Shown here: piece after piece, positions 1 through 4,644 of the stretch
Position numbering within the stretch: the first letter of the stretch is position 1
Layout: every line of letters starts with the position of its first letter
Source: CAYTCZ01 sp964436315
Lineage (GTDB): Bacteria > Actinomycetota > Thermoleophilia > Gaiellales > Gaiellaceae
Assembly: GCA_964436315.1 (NCBI GenBank)
Contig: CAYTCZ010000206.1
Span: forward strand, 1 to 5,287
Direction of reading: 5' to 3'
DNA length: 5,287 nt
Notes under the pieces: model-generated
The model's database searches: none
Told to the model about the DNA's origin: nothing
The model's input: the letters and a program-made list of their open reading frames with translations, nothing else
Program-made: the position numbers and the translations under genes

Positions 1-91
1 TCCTTCTGGGCTCTCCGGCCCAGACTGCCCGCCCCAAGGTGGGTCACTTTTAAATCGGAATCAGAGGGTCACTTTTCAATCGCACTTGACA
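1..91. mobile_element. Outer end of an IS21-type insertion sequence (partial)
   Basis: This stretch carries two near-identical subterminal repeats, gggtcacttttaaatcg at 41-57 and gggtcacttttcaatcg at 66-82. They share 16 of 17 bases and sit 25 bp apart. The block closes with TTGACA at 86-91, so read from the other strand the element begins TGTCAAGTGCG and then shows two AAAGTGACCC motifs. IS21-family elements are known to end in TG...CA and to carry several such repeats that bind the IstA transposase. No istA or istB coding sequence is visible, so they would lie to the left of the window. The boundary at 91 is inferred from the terminal CA and from tRNA similarity starting at 92. The family assignment is by pattern recognition, not by a database match. 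Confidence 0.6.
41..82 (+). repeat. Two direct 17-bp subterminal repeats of the IS end
   Basis: The two copies, 41-57 and 66-82, differ at one base (gggtcactttt followed by aaatcg or caatcg) and have a 25-bp period. Such repeats close to the tip of an IS21-type element are thought to be transposase binding sites. The sequence shows the repeats directly; their role is inferred from the family. Confidence 0.65.
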
Positions 92-130
92 CAAAACCGG
101 GGTTTGCAGGTTCGAGCCCTGCCCTGTCCC
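92..130 (+). tRNA. 3' half of a tRNA gene (tRNA-Trp-like), split at the anticodon by the IS end
   Basis: A perfect T arm is visible: stem gcagg 106-110 with cctgc 118-122, loop ttcgagc 111-117 with the standard TTCGA core and G53-C61 pair. Ahead of it are a 5-nt variable loop (101-105) and accgg (96-100), which would be the 3' side of the anticodon stem. The run caaaaccgg at 92-100 equals the same part of the usual bacterial tRNA-Trp (anticodon CCA); tRNA-Cys is a weaker alternative. The acceptor 3' strand would be cctgtcc 123-129, with discriminator C at 130 and no encoded CCA. C at that position is unusual for tRNA-Trp, which normally has G, so the identity is uncertain. The D arm and 5' acceptor strand are missing because IS sequence occupies their place. 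This copy is presumably not functional. Confidence 0.55.
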
Positions 131-173
131 GCGATCGTGTCTTGGCCGCACTGCAATTCTGCCGGCGACGCGC

Positions 174-191
174 CTCCGGCCTGTGCCGGAG
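174..191 (+). terminator. GC-rich hairpin downstream of the tRNA fragment
   Basis: CTCCGGC (174-180) and GCCGGAG (185-191) form a perfect 7-bp stem with a 4-nt loop. There is no T-run after it, so it is at most a weak terminator. It may have ended the tRNA transcript, or it may be structure just upstream of the small gene at 221. Confidence 0.25.
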
Positions 192-208
192 CCGCCGTCT
201 GGTACTGC

Positions 209-221
209 TAGCCTGCCATCG
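209..221 (+). promoter_or_regulatory. -10 box of a probable leaderless promoter
   Basis: TAGCCT at 209-214 fits the TAnnnT pattern and is followed by only six bases before the GTG at 221, so transcription would start on or next to the start codon. This layout is common for leaderless transcripts in actinomycetes. No convincing -35 box is seen 16-19 bp further upstream. The absence of any Shine-Dalgarno sequence before the GTG supports the reading. Confidence 0.4.
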
Positions 222-343
222 TGAGTCCCGACGATTCGGCGAATTGGCCCGATCGGATCAGAGGCGCCATCCTCGGGCTCCTCGGCATTATCGTGAGCGG
301 CGCTCTGCTCGGTCTGGCGATGCTGGTCGACTCGGTCGACTAG
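221..343 (+). CDS. 40-residue single-span membrane protein, probably translated without a leader
   Basis: A GTG start and TAG stop enclose 40 codons. The product starts MSPDDSANWPDRIRG, and residues 15-36 form an unbroken hydrophobic helix of Gly, Ala, Ile, Leu and Val, with a short acidic tail (DSVD). The Arg pair before the helix suggests that the N-terminus stays in the cytoplasm. No ribosome binding site is present; instead a TAnnnT box lies six bases ahead, as expected for leaderless translation. A hairpin plus T-run terminator follows at 411-453, which gives the unit a promoter, a frame and an end. I do not recognise a family and propose no function. The alternative is a chance frame in GC-rich DNA, but the compact hydrophobic segment and the flanking signals argue against that. 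The unrelated frame at 142-432 covers the same bases but encodes Arg-rich sequence with no domain. Confidence 0.45.
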   Translation: MSPDDSANWPDRIRGAILGLLGIIVSGALLGLAMLVDSVD

Positions 344-410
344 AGCACTCTATTTTCGACCTCCGTCTAGGTCAGGCATCCGGACCTGGACTATCGTCAG
401 TGGCAATCCC

Positions 411-453
411 GTGCCCGCTGGCGAGAGTGTGACTACAGCTCGGGCACCTTTTT
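411..453 (+). terminator. Rho-independent-type terminator
   Basis: GTGCCCG (411-417) pairs perfectly with CGGGCAC (441-447). The stem can be extended by ctg 418-420 with cag 436-438 across a 2-nt bulge. CTTTTT follows at 448-453. The loop is long, about 15-23 nt, which is less typical. It would close transcription from the small gene at 221. Confidence 0.45.
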
Positions 454-668
454 GCCTCATGCCCACCCAAATGAAGGCACCGGGTCCCTGAGGGGGGATG
501 GTCTGGGGTCGTCCGGCCTGGACACCACCAAGTCCGGATGACTCCAGGCCCACATTTCGTTCACCAACAGAGGTCGGCTCTTGCGACGGCGGGCCGGCAG
601 AACGATCTGTACTCACTGATCACTCGATAGCGCACCGGCGACCCCGTCTGTGATTCCCTCGTTGAAGG
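454..668. other. Gene-free stretch with one perfect inverted repeat
   Basis: With the preceding 344-453 this makes about 325 bases without a gene I can support. Frames on both strands give Pro-, Arg- or Gly-rich sequence without recognisable domains. The only structure seen is the inverted repeat at 515-550. No promoter for the downstream peptidase gene could be placed with confidence. Confidence 0.5.
515..550. repeat. 8-bp perfect inverted repeat in the gene-free stretch
   Basis: GGCCTGGA (515-522) and TCCAGGCC (543-550) are exact reverse complements around a 20-nt centre. The centre contains gtccgg (532-537), which is also present at 511-516. There is no T-run. It could be a transcript hairpin or a protein site; the sequence does not decide. 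Confidence 0.3.
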
Positions 669-735
669 GTGGAGCGGAATCAGAAGCTCGCCGGAGCTGA
701 GGACCGGACAACCGCGTTTCGAGGTCGTCGACCGC

Positions 736-739
736 GAGG
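736..739 (+). promoter_or_regulatory. Ribosome binding site that favours the GTG at 747
   Basis: GAGG lies seven bases before GTG 747. The alternative GTG at 669 has a GAAGG directly touching it, which is too close to work as a Shine-Dalgarno site. Third-position GC over 669-746 (about 62%) is also lower than just after 747 (about 73%), so the later start is preferred. Confidence 0.4.
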
Positions 740-746
740 CGTTGCC

Positions 747-1448
747 GTGGCTCTGCCAGGCATCGACGCCGTCAAGGCAACGGTTTACCTCCGGACAATC
801 GGTCTGGCCATCCTGCTCGCTGCAGGAACGACGGCGCTCGTCATGCTCCTTCTCGGTCAGGGCGATCTTCGCTCGACGGCCGCAGCCCGGCAACAGGTGA
901 TTGCCGATCTGCGCGCAGAACTGACCGTGACCGGTTCGAGACTGGCTGCACAGGAGCGCATGAACGCCCGTCTTCTCGACGGTTTACGAGACCTCCGCGA
1001 AGACATCGTCACTGAGAGACAGCTACCGAGCAAGACCGAGAAGCGGCTTGCCCGCACCCGGCCGCGGAAGGTGCGAGCCGGTGGCGGGACGAAGCTTCTC
1101 TGGCCGGCCGACGGACGTGTGACAAGCGGCTTCGGTGACGGGCGAGGGCACAAAGGCATCGATATCGCGGCCTGGCCTGGGATGCCGGTCCGCGCAGCCG
1201 CGAAAGGAACTGTCGTCCAGCGCGGCTGGGAGGATCGCTACGGCAATTTCCTCGTGATCGACCACGGCGAGCGAAGACGGACGCTCTACTCGCACCTCGA
1301 AGACGTCTTCGCGGGGCATGGTTCGACGCCTTCGAGAGGTACGGTCATCGCTACCGCGGGATGCACGGGTAATTGCAGCGGCCCGCACCTGCACTTCGAG
1401 GTCCTGATCGACGGGGTGCAAGTGGATCCGCTCCGCTATCTGCCCTGA
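747..1448 (+). CDS. Membrane-anchored M23 (LytM-type) peptidoglycan metallopeptidase
   Basis: The product, 233 residues from GTG 747, has a short N-terminus and a transmembrane or uncleaved signal segment at about residues 15-37. A charged, probably coiled-coil stretch follows at about 44-89, then a basic linker, then an M23 domain from about 115 to the end. Zinc-binding and catalytic motifs are all present: HKGID (H135, D139), YSHL (H183) and GPHLHFE (H214, H216). M23 enzymes are endopeptidases that cut peptide cross-links in cell-wall peptidoglycan; with this anchor the domain would face the outside. The motif before GPHLHFE reads GCTGNCSGPH, with two Cys (206, 210) where Ser is common, so a disulfide is possible. 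Because the metal ligands are intact I expect an active enzyme rather than an EnvC/NlpD-type activator. GTG 669 would add 26 residues and remains possible. The small membrane protein at 1518 follows after 69 bp and may be co-transcribed. Confidence 0.85.
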   Translation: MALPGIDAVKATVYLRTIGLAILLAAGTTALVMLLLGQGDLRSTAAARQQVIADLRAELTVTGSRLAAQERMNARLLDGLRDLREDIVTERQLPSKTEKRLARTRPRKVRAGGGTKLLWPADGRVTSGFGDGRGHKGIDIAAWPGMPVRAAAKGTVVQRGWEDRYGNFLVIDHGERRRTLYSHLEDVFAGHGSTPSRGTVIATAGCTGNCSGPHLHFEVLIDGVQVDPLRYLP

Positions 1449-1517
1449 TCGCTACCGTCCTCCCATGCCGCTCCTGCCGGAACCTGTCCGTTCTCGACGG
1501 GACCGGTAGAGAAGAAC

Positions 1518-1840
1518 ATGGGTTGCGTCGGCTGTTTCCTCGCACTTCTGGCGCTCGGCGCCCCACGCNNNNNNNNNNNNNNNNNNNNNNNNNNNNNNNN
1601 NNNNNNNNNNNNNNNNNNNNNNNNNNNNNNNNNNNNNNNNNNNNNNNNNNNNNNNNNNNNNNNNNNNNCATTTGGCCGCTGCTCGCCATCATCTTCATGC
1701 CCCTGACGGGGCTCGCCTATGCGTTCTCCATCAACAACTACGGCGCGGTAGCCTCGTGGGGAATCGTCCTCCTCGTCCTCGCGATCCTCTTCGATCTCAG
1801 CCAGTTCGGCGCTGGGAGAACAACCCGGCAGGGGAAGTAG
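1518..1840 (+). CDS. Small multi-span membrane protein of unknown function, interrupted by assembly gap
   Basis: Before the gap, ATG 1518 begins MGCVGCFLALLALGAPR. After the gap, the frame ending with TAG 1838-1840 reads IWPLLAIIFMPLTG, then LAYAFSINNYG, then ASWGIVLLVLAILFDL and a short basic tail. This resembles a widespread, uncharacterised actinobacterial membrane protein that starts MGC...LAL..PR, continues into an LV...LW helix, and then has a W..LLGFFFLPLTT.AYA segment; I recall this pattern but could not search it. Two to three helices are likely. The part before the gap ends on a codon boundary at 1568, while base 1669 is the third base of a codon. If this is one gene, the missing length is therefore 2 modulo 3, not 100. 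By comparison with the family only about 20 residues are probably missing. A weak site, AGAGAAG, lies just before the ATG. The function is unknown. Confidence 0.65.
1569..1668. other. Assembly gap (100 N placeholder)
   Basis: There are exactly 100 undetermined bases. The reading frames on each side do not join across 100 bases but would join across a length of 2 modulo 3, so this is a scaffold placeholder rather than a measured distance. Confidence 0.95.
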
Positions 1841-1901
1841 GTACTGCCGGCCGAAAGACCAGATCTCGGAGACGGACTGGGCTGCGTGCACGGTGATGGA
1901 C

Positions 1902-1926
1902 CGCGGGTCGCGATCCGCGCTACGCT
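1902..1926 (+). promoter_or_regulatory. Possible operator palindrome and -10 box ahead of mmsA
   Basis: Bases 1902-1919 form an 18-bp near-palindrome centred between 1910 and 1911: eight of nine pairs match and the ninth is G opposite T. It is followed at 1921-1926 by TACGCT, which fits TAnnnT and would start transcription about 20 bases before the mmsA start codon. A repressor bound here would cover the -35/-10 spacer. No good -35 box is visible and GC-rich palindromes arise by chance, so this is tentative. Confidence 0.3.
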
Positions 1927-1942
1927 CTGGGGTTGACTGCTT

Positions 1943-1948
1943 AGGAGG
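1943..1948 (+). promoter_or_regulatory. Strong ribosome binding site of mmsA
   Basis: AGGAGG, a full anti-16S match, lies five bases before ATG 1954 and fixes this ATG as the start. Confidence 0.8.
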
Positions 1949-1953
1949 ACGGA

Positions 1954-3492
1954 ATGACGGAAGTGCTTGCACCCGAGGCCAGGGGCGGCCTTGGCGGAGA
2001 GGAAATCAAGAGGATCAACCACTGGATCGATGGGAAGATCGTTCCAGGCACATCGGGCCGGACCGGGCCCGTCTTCAACCCCGCAAAAGGGATCCAAACG
2101 GGCGAGGTCGATTTCGCAACGGCCGAAGAGGTCGACGCCGCTGTCGCTGCAGCGAGTCGGGCCTTCCCAGCCTGGCGGGCCATGTCGCTTGCGCGCCGCA
2201 CCGACCTCATGTTCCGGATCCGCAAGCTCGTCGATGAGCATCGCGAAGATATCGCACGCTTCCTCACGTCGGAGCACGGCAAGGTTCTCGCGGACGCGAA
2301 AGGCGAGGTCGCTCGCGGACTCGAGGTGATCGACTATGCATGCGGTATTCCGACGCTCCTGAGGGGTGGGTTCTCGGAGCAAGCATCCACGGGGATCGAC
2401 GTCTACTCGATCCGCCAGCCCCTCGGCGTCGTGGCGGGCATCACACCGTTCAACTTCCCAGCCATGGTTCCGATGTGGATGTGGGCACCCGCGCTCGCAT
2501 GCGGAAACACGTTCGTTCTCAAGCCATCCGAGAAGGATCCATCCGCATCGCTCTTCGTCGCGCAACTCCTCGCCGACGCGGGCGTGCCCGACGGCGTCTT
2601 CAATGTCGTACACGGCGACAAGGTCGCGGTCGACAGGCTCCTCGAACATCCGGACGTCGTGGCGGTCAGCTTCGTCGGTTCGACACCGATCGCGCGCTAT
2701 ATCTACGAGACTGGCACCGCCAACGGGAAGCGAATTCAGGCGCTTGGCGGCGCGAAGAATCACATGGTCGTCCTGCCGGACGCCGACATCGACATGGCTG
2801 CTGATGCCGCCGTCAGCGCCGCGTACGGGTCGGCAGGCGAACGGTGCATGGCCGTTTCCGTCGTGGTCGCTGTTGGGGACGTTGGCGACGAACTCGTGAA
2901 AGCAATCAAGGAGAGAATCCCGAACGTCGGGGTCGGCGACGGCTTCGACCCATCCTCGGAGATGGGCCCCCTCATCACGAAGGAGCATCGCGACAAAGTG
3001 GCGTCCTACCTCGACAGTGGCGCCGAGCAGGGAGCCACTGTCGTCGTCGACGGGCGCGCGGAACGGTTCGACGGGGATGGCTTCTTCCTTGGCGTTTCGC
3101 TACTCGACGACGTGACGCCCGAGATGGATGCCTACAGAGACGAGATCTTTGGGCCAGTCCTCTCCGTGGTACGAACCTCGAGCTACGACGAAGCGGTCTC
3201 ACTCGTCAACGAGAACCCCTGGGGCAACGGTACGGCGATCTTCACGCGCGACGGGGGAGTCGCCCGTCAGTTCCAGTTCGACGCTCAGGCAGGAATGGTC
3301 GGCATCAACGTGCCGATTCCCGTGCCGGTCGCCTACTACTCGTTCGGTGGCTGGAAGGCATCGCTCTTCGGCGACTCACACATCTATGGGCCAGAAGGGA
3401 TCCATTTCTATACGCAGGGCAAAGTAGTCACGAGTCGCTGGCCCGATCCGGCCACAAGCAAAGTCGACCTGGGATTTCCACAGACGCACTGA
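1954..3492 (+). CDS. mmsA: CoA-acylating methylmalonate-semialdehyde dehydrogenase
   Basis: This 512-residue protein of the aldehyde dehydrogenase superfamily converts methylmalonate semialdehyde to propionyl-CoA, or malonate semialdehyde to acetyl-CoA, with NAD and CoA. It acts in the cytoplasm in valine, pyrimidine/beta-alanine or myo-inositol breakdown. The NAD-binding part spans about 20-275: TPFNFP with the oxyanion Asn167, CGNTFVLKPSEKDPS with Lys190, and FVGSTPIARYI with Gly242. The catalytic part contains GSAGERCMA with nucleophile Cys298, preceded by Arg297, which this subfamily uses to hold the substrate carboxylate, and EIFGP (Glu397, nicotinamide ribose). The usual general-base Glu of hydrolytic aldehyde dehydrogenases is absent (QALGGAKNH at 262-270), as is normal for the CoA-dependent MmsA/IolA group. 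The C-terminal TQGKVVTSRWP is also typical. The length is slightly above the usual 485-505 because of a short N-terminal extension. No valine or inositol pathway neighbours are seen, so the physiological substrate cannot be fixed. Confidence 0.95.
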   Translation: MTEVLAPEARGGLGGEEIKRINHWIDGKIVPGTSGRTGPVFNPAKGIQTGEVDFATAEEVDAAVAAASRAFPAWRAMSLARRTDLMFRIRKLVDEHREDIARFLTSEHGKVLADAKGEVARGLEVIDYACGIPTLLRGGFSEQASTGIDVYSIRQPLGVVAGITPFNFPAMVPMWMWAPALACGNTFVLKPSEKDPSASLFVAQLLADAGVPDGVFNVVHGDKVAVDRLLEHPDVVAVSFVGSTPIARYIYETGTANGKRIQALGGAKNHMVVLPDADIDMAADAAVSAAYGSAGERCMAVSVVVAVGDVGDELVKAIKERIPNVGVGDGFDPSSEMGPLITKEHRDKVASYLDSGAEQGATVVVDGRAERFDGDGFFLGVSLLDDVTPEMDAYRDEIFGPVLSVVRTSSYDEAVSLVNENPWGNGTAIFTRDGGVARQFQFDAQAGMVGINVPIPVPVAYYSFGGWKASLFGDSHIYGPEGIHFYTQGKVVTSRWPDPATSKVDLGFPQTH

Positions 3493-3522
3493 CCGGGCGC
3501 CGAGCCCGGACCCTGTGTCCGG
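3493..3522. terminator. GC hairpins between the convergent gene ends
   Basis: CCGGGC (3493-3498) and GCCCGG (3504-3509) form a perfect 6-bp stem with a 5-nt loop immediately after the mmsA stop. A competing stem, CCGGA 3506-3510 with TCCGG 3518-3522, overlaps it. The position in the 41-bp gap between converging genes suits a two-way terminator, but no T-run follows on either strand, so intrinsic termination would be weak. Confidence 0.35.
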
Positions 3523-3533
3523 CAGACCGAGCG

Positions 3534-3792
3534 CTAACGGACGACGTCGCCTTCCTCGCCGGGAGCGTGGGTCACGAACTCGGTCGGCCTAATCACCCAG
3601 TCGACGAGCACGCCGTCGACGACCGTGTACACCCCGGTNNNNNNNNNNNNNNNNNNNNNNNNNNNNNNNNNNNNNNNNNNNNNNNNNNNNNNNNNNNNNN
3701 NNNNNNNNNNNNNNNNNNNNNNNNNNNNNNNNNNNNNNGAGAGCGAGCACCGCGACCAAGAGCAGCATCGACAGATTGAACGCCGCACGCAT
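3534..3792 (-). CDS. Small exported or membrane protein of unknown function, interrupted by assembly gap
   Basis: From ATG at 3790-3792 (minus strand) the product begins MRAAFNLSMLLLVAVLAL, a clear signal peptide or transmembrane start, and then runs into the N gap. Beyond the gap one frame reads TGVYTVVDGVLVDW, then VIRPTEFVTHAPGEEGDVVR, and stops at TAG 3534-3536. Both sides end on codon boundaries (3739 and 3638), so as one gene the missing piece must be a multiple of three bases and cannot be 100. Only a weak AAGAG-like site precedes the ATG. The start lies 43 bp after the stop of the AlkD-like gene on the same strand, so the two probably share a transcript. I do not recognise a family. 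It is possible that the two halves belong to different genes. Confidence 0.5.
3639..3738. other. Assembly gap (100 N placeholder)
   Basis: There are exactly 100 undetermined bases. The flanking minus-strand frames are compatible with a missing length that is a multiple of three, so 100 is not the true distance if one gene crosses it. Confidence 0.95.
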
Positions 3793-3835
3793 GGCTCTTC
3801 GTTCGATGCAACCGACCGGACGGCGATTTCGCTGT

Positions 3836-4549
3836 CTAGCGCGCGCTCGTCTTCGCTCGCTTCGCCTCTTTCTTCCGCACTCGCTCGCGAGACTTGGGGA
3901 TATAGCTCGTGGCGGCCGGAGTCTTGCACCCGGTCTCCCCATGATCGACATCGACCTTTCCGACGCGTTCTGCGACCTCGAGAGCTTCCCGTTCCAGCTC
4001 GTCACTCCGTGAGCCAATCGCGATGAGAGCCGAGTTCATCGCATCGCGAACACGATTTTTCGCGTCGTGGATTCGAGTCTCGATCACCCCGAGGTACGAC
4101 TCGAAGTACGAGCCCGGAAGGCTACGGTCGTCGAGTGCGAGCCCGGCAAGCGTCATCCAACCCGCACGCTCTACCCATTCCCCGTCCGCCTCGGTCCAGG
4201 ACCGCATAACTCGCTCAGCGGAGTCGGTCTTTCCGGCAAGCCTCGCGACCGCTCCGCTCTCGACGCAGTTATCGACATCCGAGATCCACGAATCGAGCAG
4301 ATGCACGTCCACGACATCTGGGTCGGCAATCATGGTCGCGAGAATGCGCGCATCATGATTTCCGGTCTGCCAAAGCTCGATCGCAAGCGACTGGTCGACC
4401 TTGATCTGCTTCCTGAGCGTCCCCAGGTTTGCGTAGCTCACGCCGAAGAGCTCTCCGTTCACACCGTGGCGGCGATGGATTCTGCGATTCTGAGCCGTTC
4501 CCATCGCTTCGAGTTCGGCCATGATCTCGTCGAGTGTCGCGTCGCTCAC
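3836..4549 (-). CDS. AlkD-like HEAT-repeat protein (DNA alkylation repair family)
   Basis: The 237-residue product from GTG 4547-4549 opens TLDEIMAELEAMG, followed by NRRIHRRHGV and LFGVSYANLGTLRKQIK (about residues 35-51). LAIELWQTGNHDARILATM comes next at 56-73, then further helical repeats, and the tail carries VDHGETGCKTP (201-211) and a Lys/Arg-rich end. This is the pattern of COG4912/AlkD-type proteins, all-helical folds that wrap DNA; characterised AlkD is a glycosylase removing alkylated bases. The region matching the AlkD active site reads WISDVDNCVESGAVA (88-102). In relatives I recall DNY..TDA here, with the Asp being catalytic; this copy has Gly99 at that position, so glycosylase activity is doubtful and a DNA-binding or other role is possible. 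A longer frame from 4675 exists but runs through the promoter region and the neighbouring gene; the GGGAGG at 4555-4560 settles the later start. It is divergent from the flavoprotein gene. Confidence 0.8.
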   Translation of the reverse strand: MSDATLDEIMAELEAMGTAQNRRIHRRHGVNGELFGVSYANLGTLRKQIKVDQSLAIELWQTGNHDARILATMIADPDVVDVHLLDSWISDVDNCVESGAVARLAGKTDSAERVMRSWTEADGEWVERAGWMTLAGLALDDRSLPGSYFESYLGVIETRIHDAKNRVRDAMNSALIAIGSRSDELEREALEVAERVGKVDVDHGETGCKTPAATSYIPKSRERVRKKEAKRAKTSAR

Positions 4550-4554
4550 GGAGA

Positions 4555-4560
4555 CCTCCC
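4555..4560 (-). promoter_or_regulatory. Ribosome binding site that sets the AlkD-like gene start
   Basis: On the minus strand GGGAGG is followed by five bases and then GTG at 4549. None of the upstream in-frame starts up to 4675 was found to have a comparable site, so GTG 4549 is chosen. Confidence 0.65.
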
Positions 4561-4577
4561 TGGTCTTGGTCTCTCGG

Positions 4578-4583
4578 ATCGTA
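4578..4583 (-). promoter_or_regulatory. Possible -10 box for the AlkD-like gene
   Basis: The minus strand reads TACGAT (TAnnnT). Transcription would start near 4571, giving a leader of about 20 bases that contains the GGGAGG site. No good -35 sequence lies at the right distance. Confidence 0.3.
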
Positions 4584-4597
4584 CGGCTTCTCCTTCG

Positions 4598-4626
4598 TTG
4601 ACGGACCCGGACGTGGAATGTACGTT
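4598..4626 (+). promoter_or_regulatory. Near-consensus promoter of the PPOX flavoprotein gene
   Basis: TTGACG (4598-4603), a spacer of exactly 17 bp and TACGTT (4621-4626) fit a housekeeping sigma-70-type promoter. Transcription would begin around 4632-4635, about ten bases before ATG 4645. This excludes the in-frame ATG at 4618 and the frame opening at 4534 as the start of the main product. Confidence 0.55.
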
Positions 4627-4644
4627 GGGCGGTCAGAACGACGG

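Noticed and set aside
320..342. Tandem ggtcgact copies with GTCGAC palindromes
   Set aside because: They encode Val-Asp codons at the end of the small gene, and two copies of a SalI-type hexamer are expected by chance in such sequence.
142..432. Plus-strand frame of 96 codons over the left region
   Set aside because: The product is Arg/Ser-rich with no domain, it overlaps the better-supported leaderless gene in another frame, and it runs into the terminator hairpin.
350..616. Minus-strand frame of 88 codons
   Set aside because: It has low-complexity Gly/Pro/Ser composition, no recognisable motif and no ribosome binding site, and it covers the 411-453 terminator.
2734..2766. Missing general-base Glu in the aldehyde dehydrogenase
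   Set aside because: Absence of this Glu (QALGGAKNH) is normal for the CoA-dependent MmsA/IolA subfamily and is not a loss of function.
1738..2988. Long minus-strand frame (416 codons) opposite mmsA
   Set aside because: It is the typical antisense shadow of a GC-rich gene: its coordinates follow mmsA codon structure and its product has no domain.
2844..3779. Plus-strand frame of 311 codons over the 3' part of mmsA and the gap
   Set aside because: It is an Arg-rich out-of-frame shadow of mmsA that runs through unknown bases.
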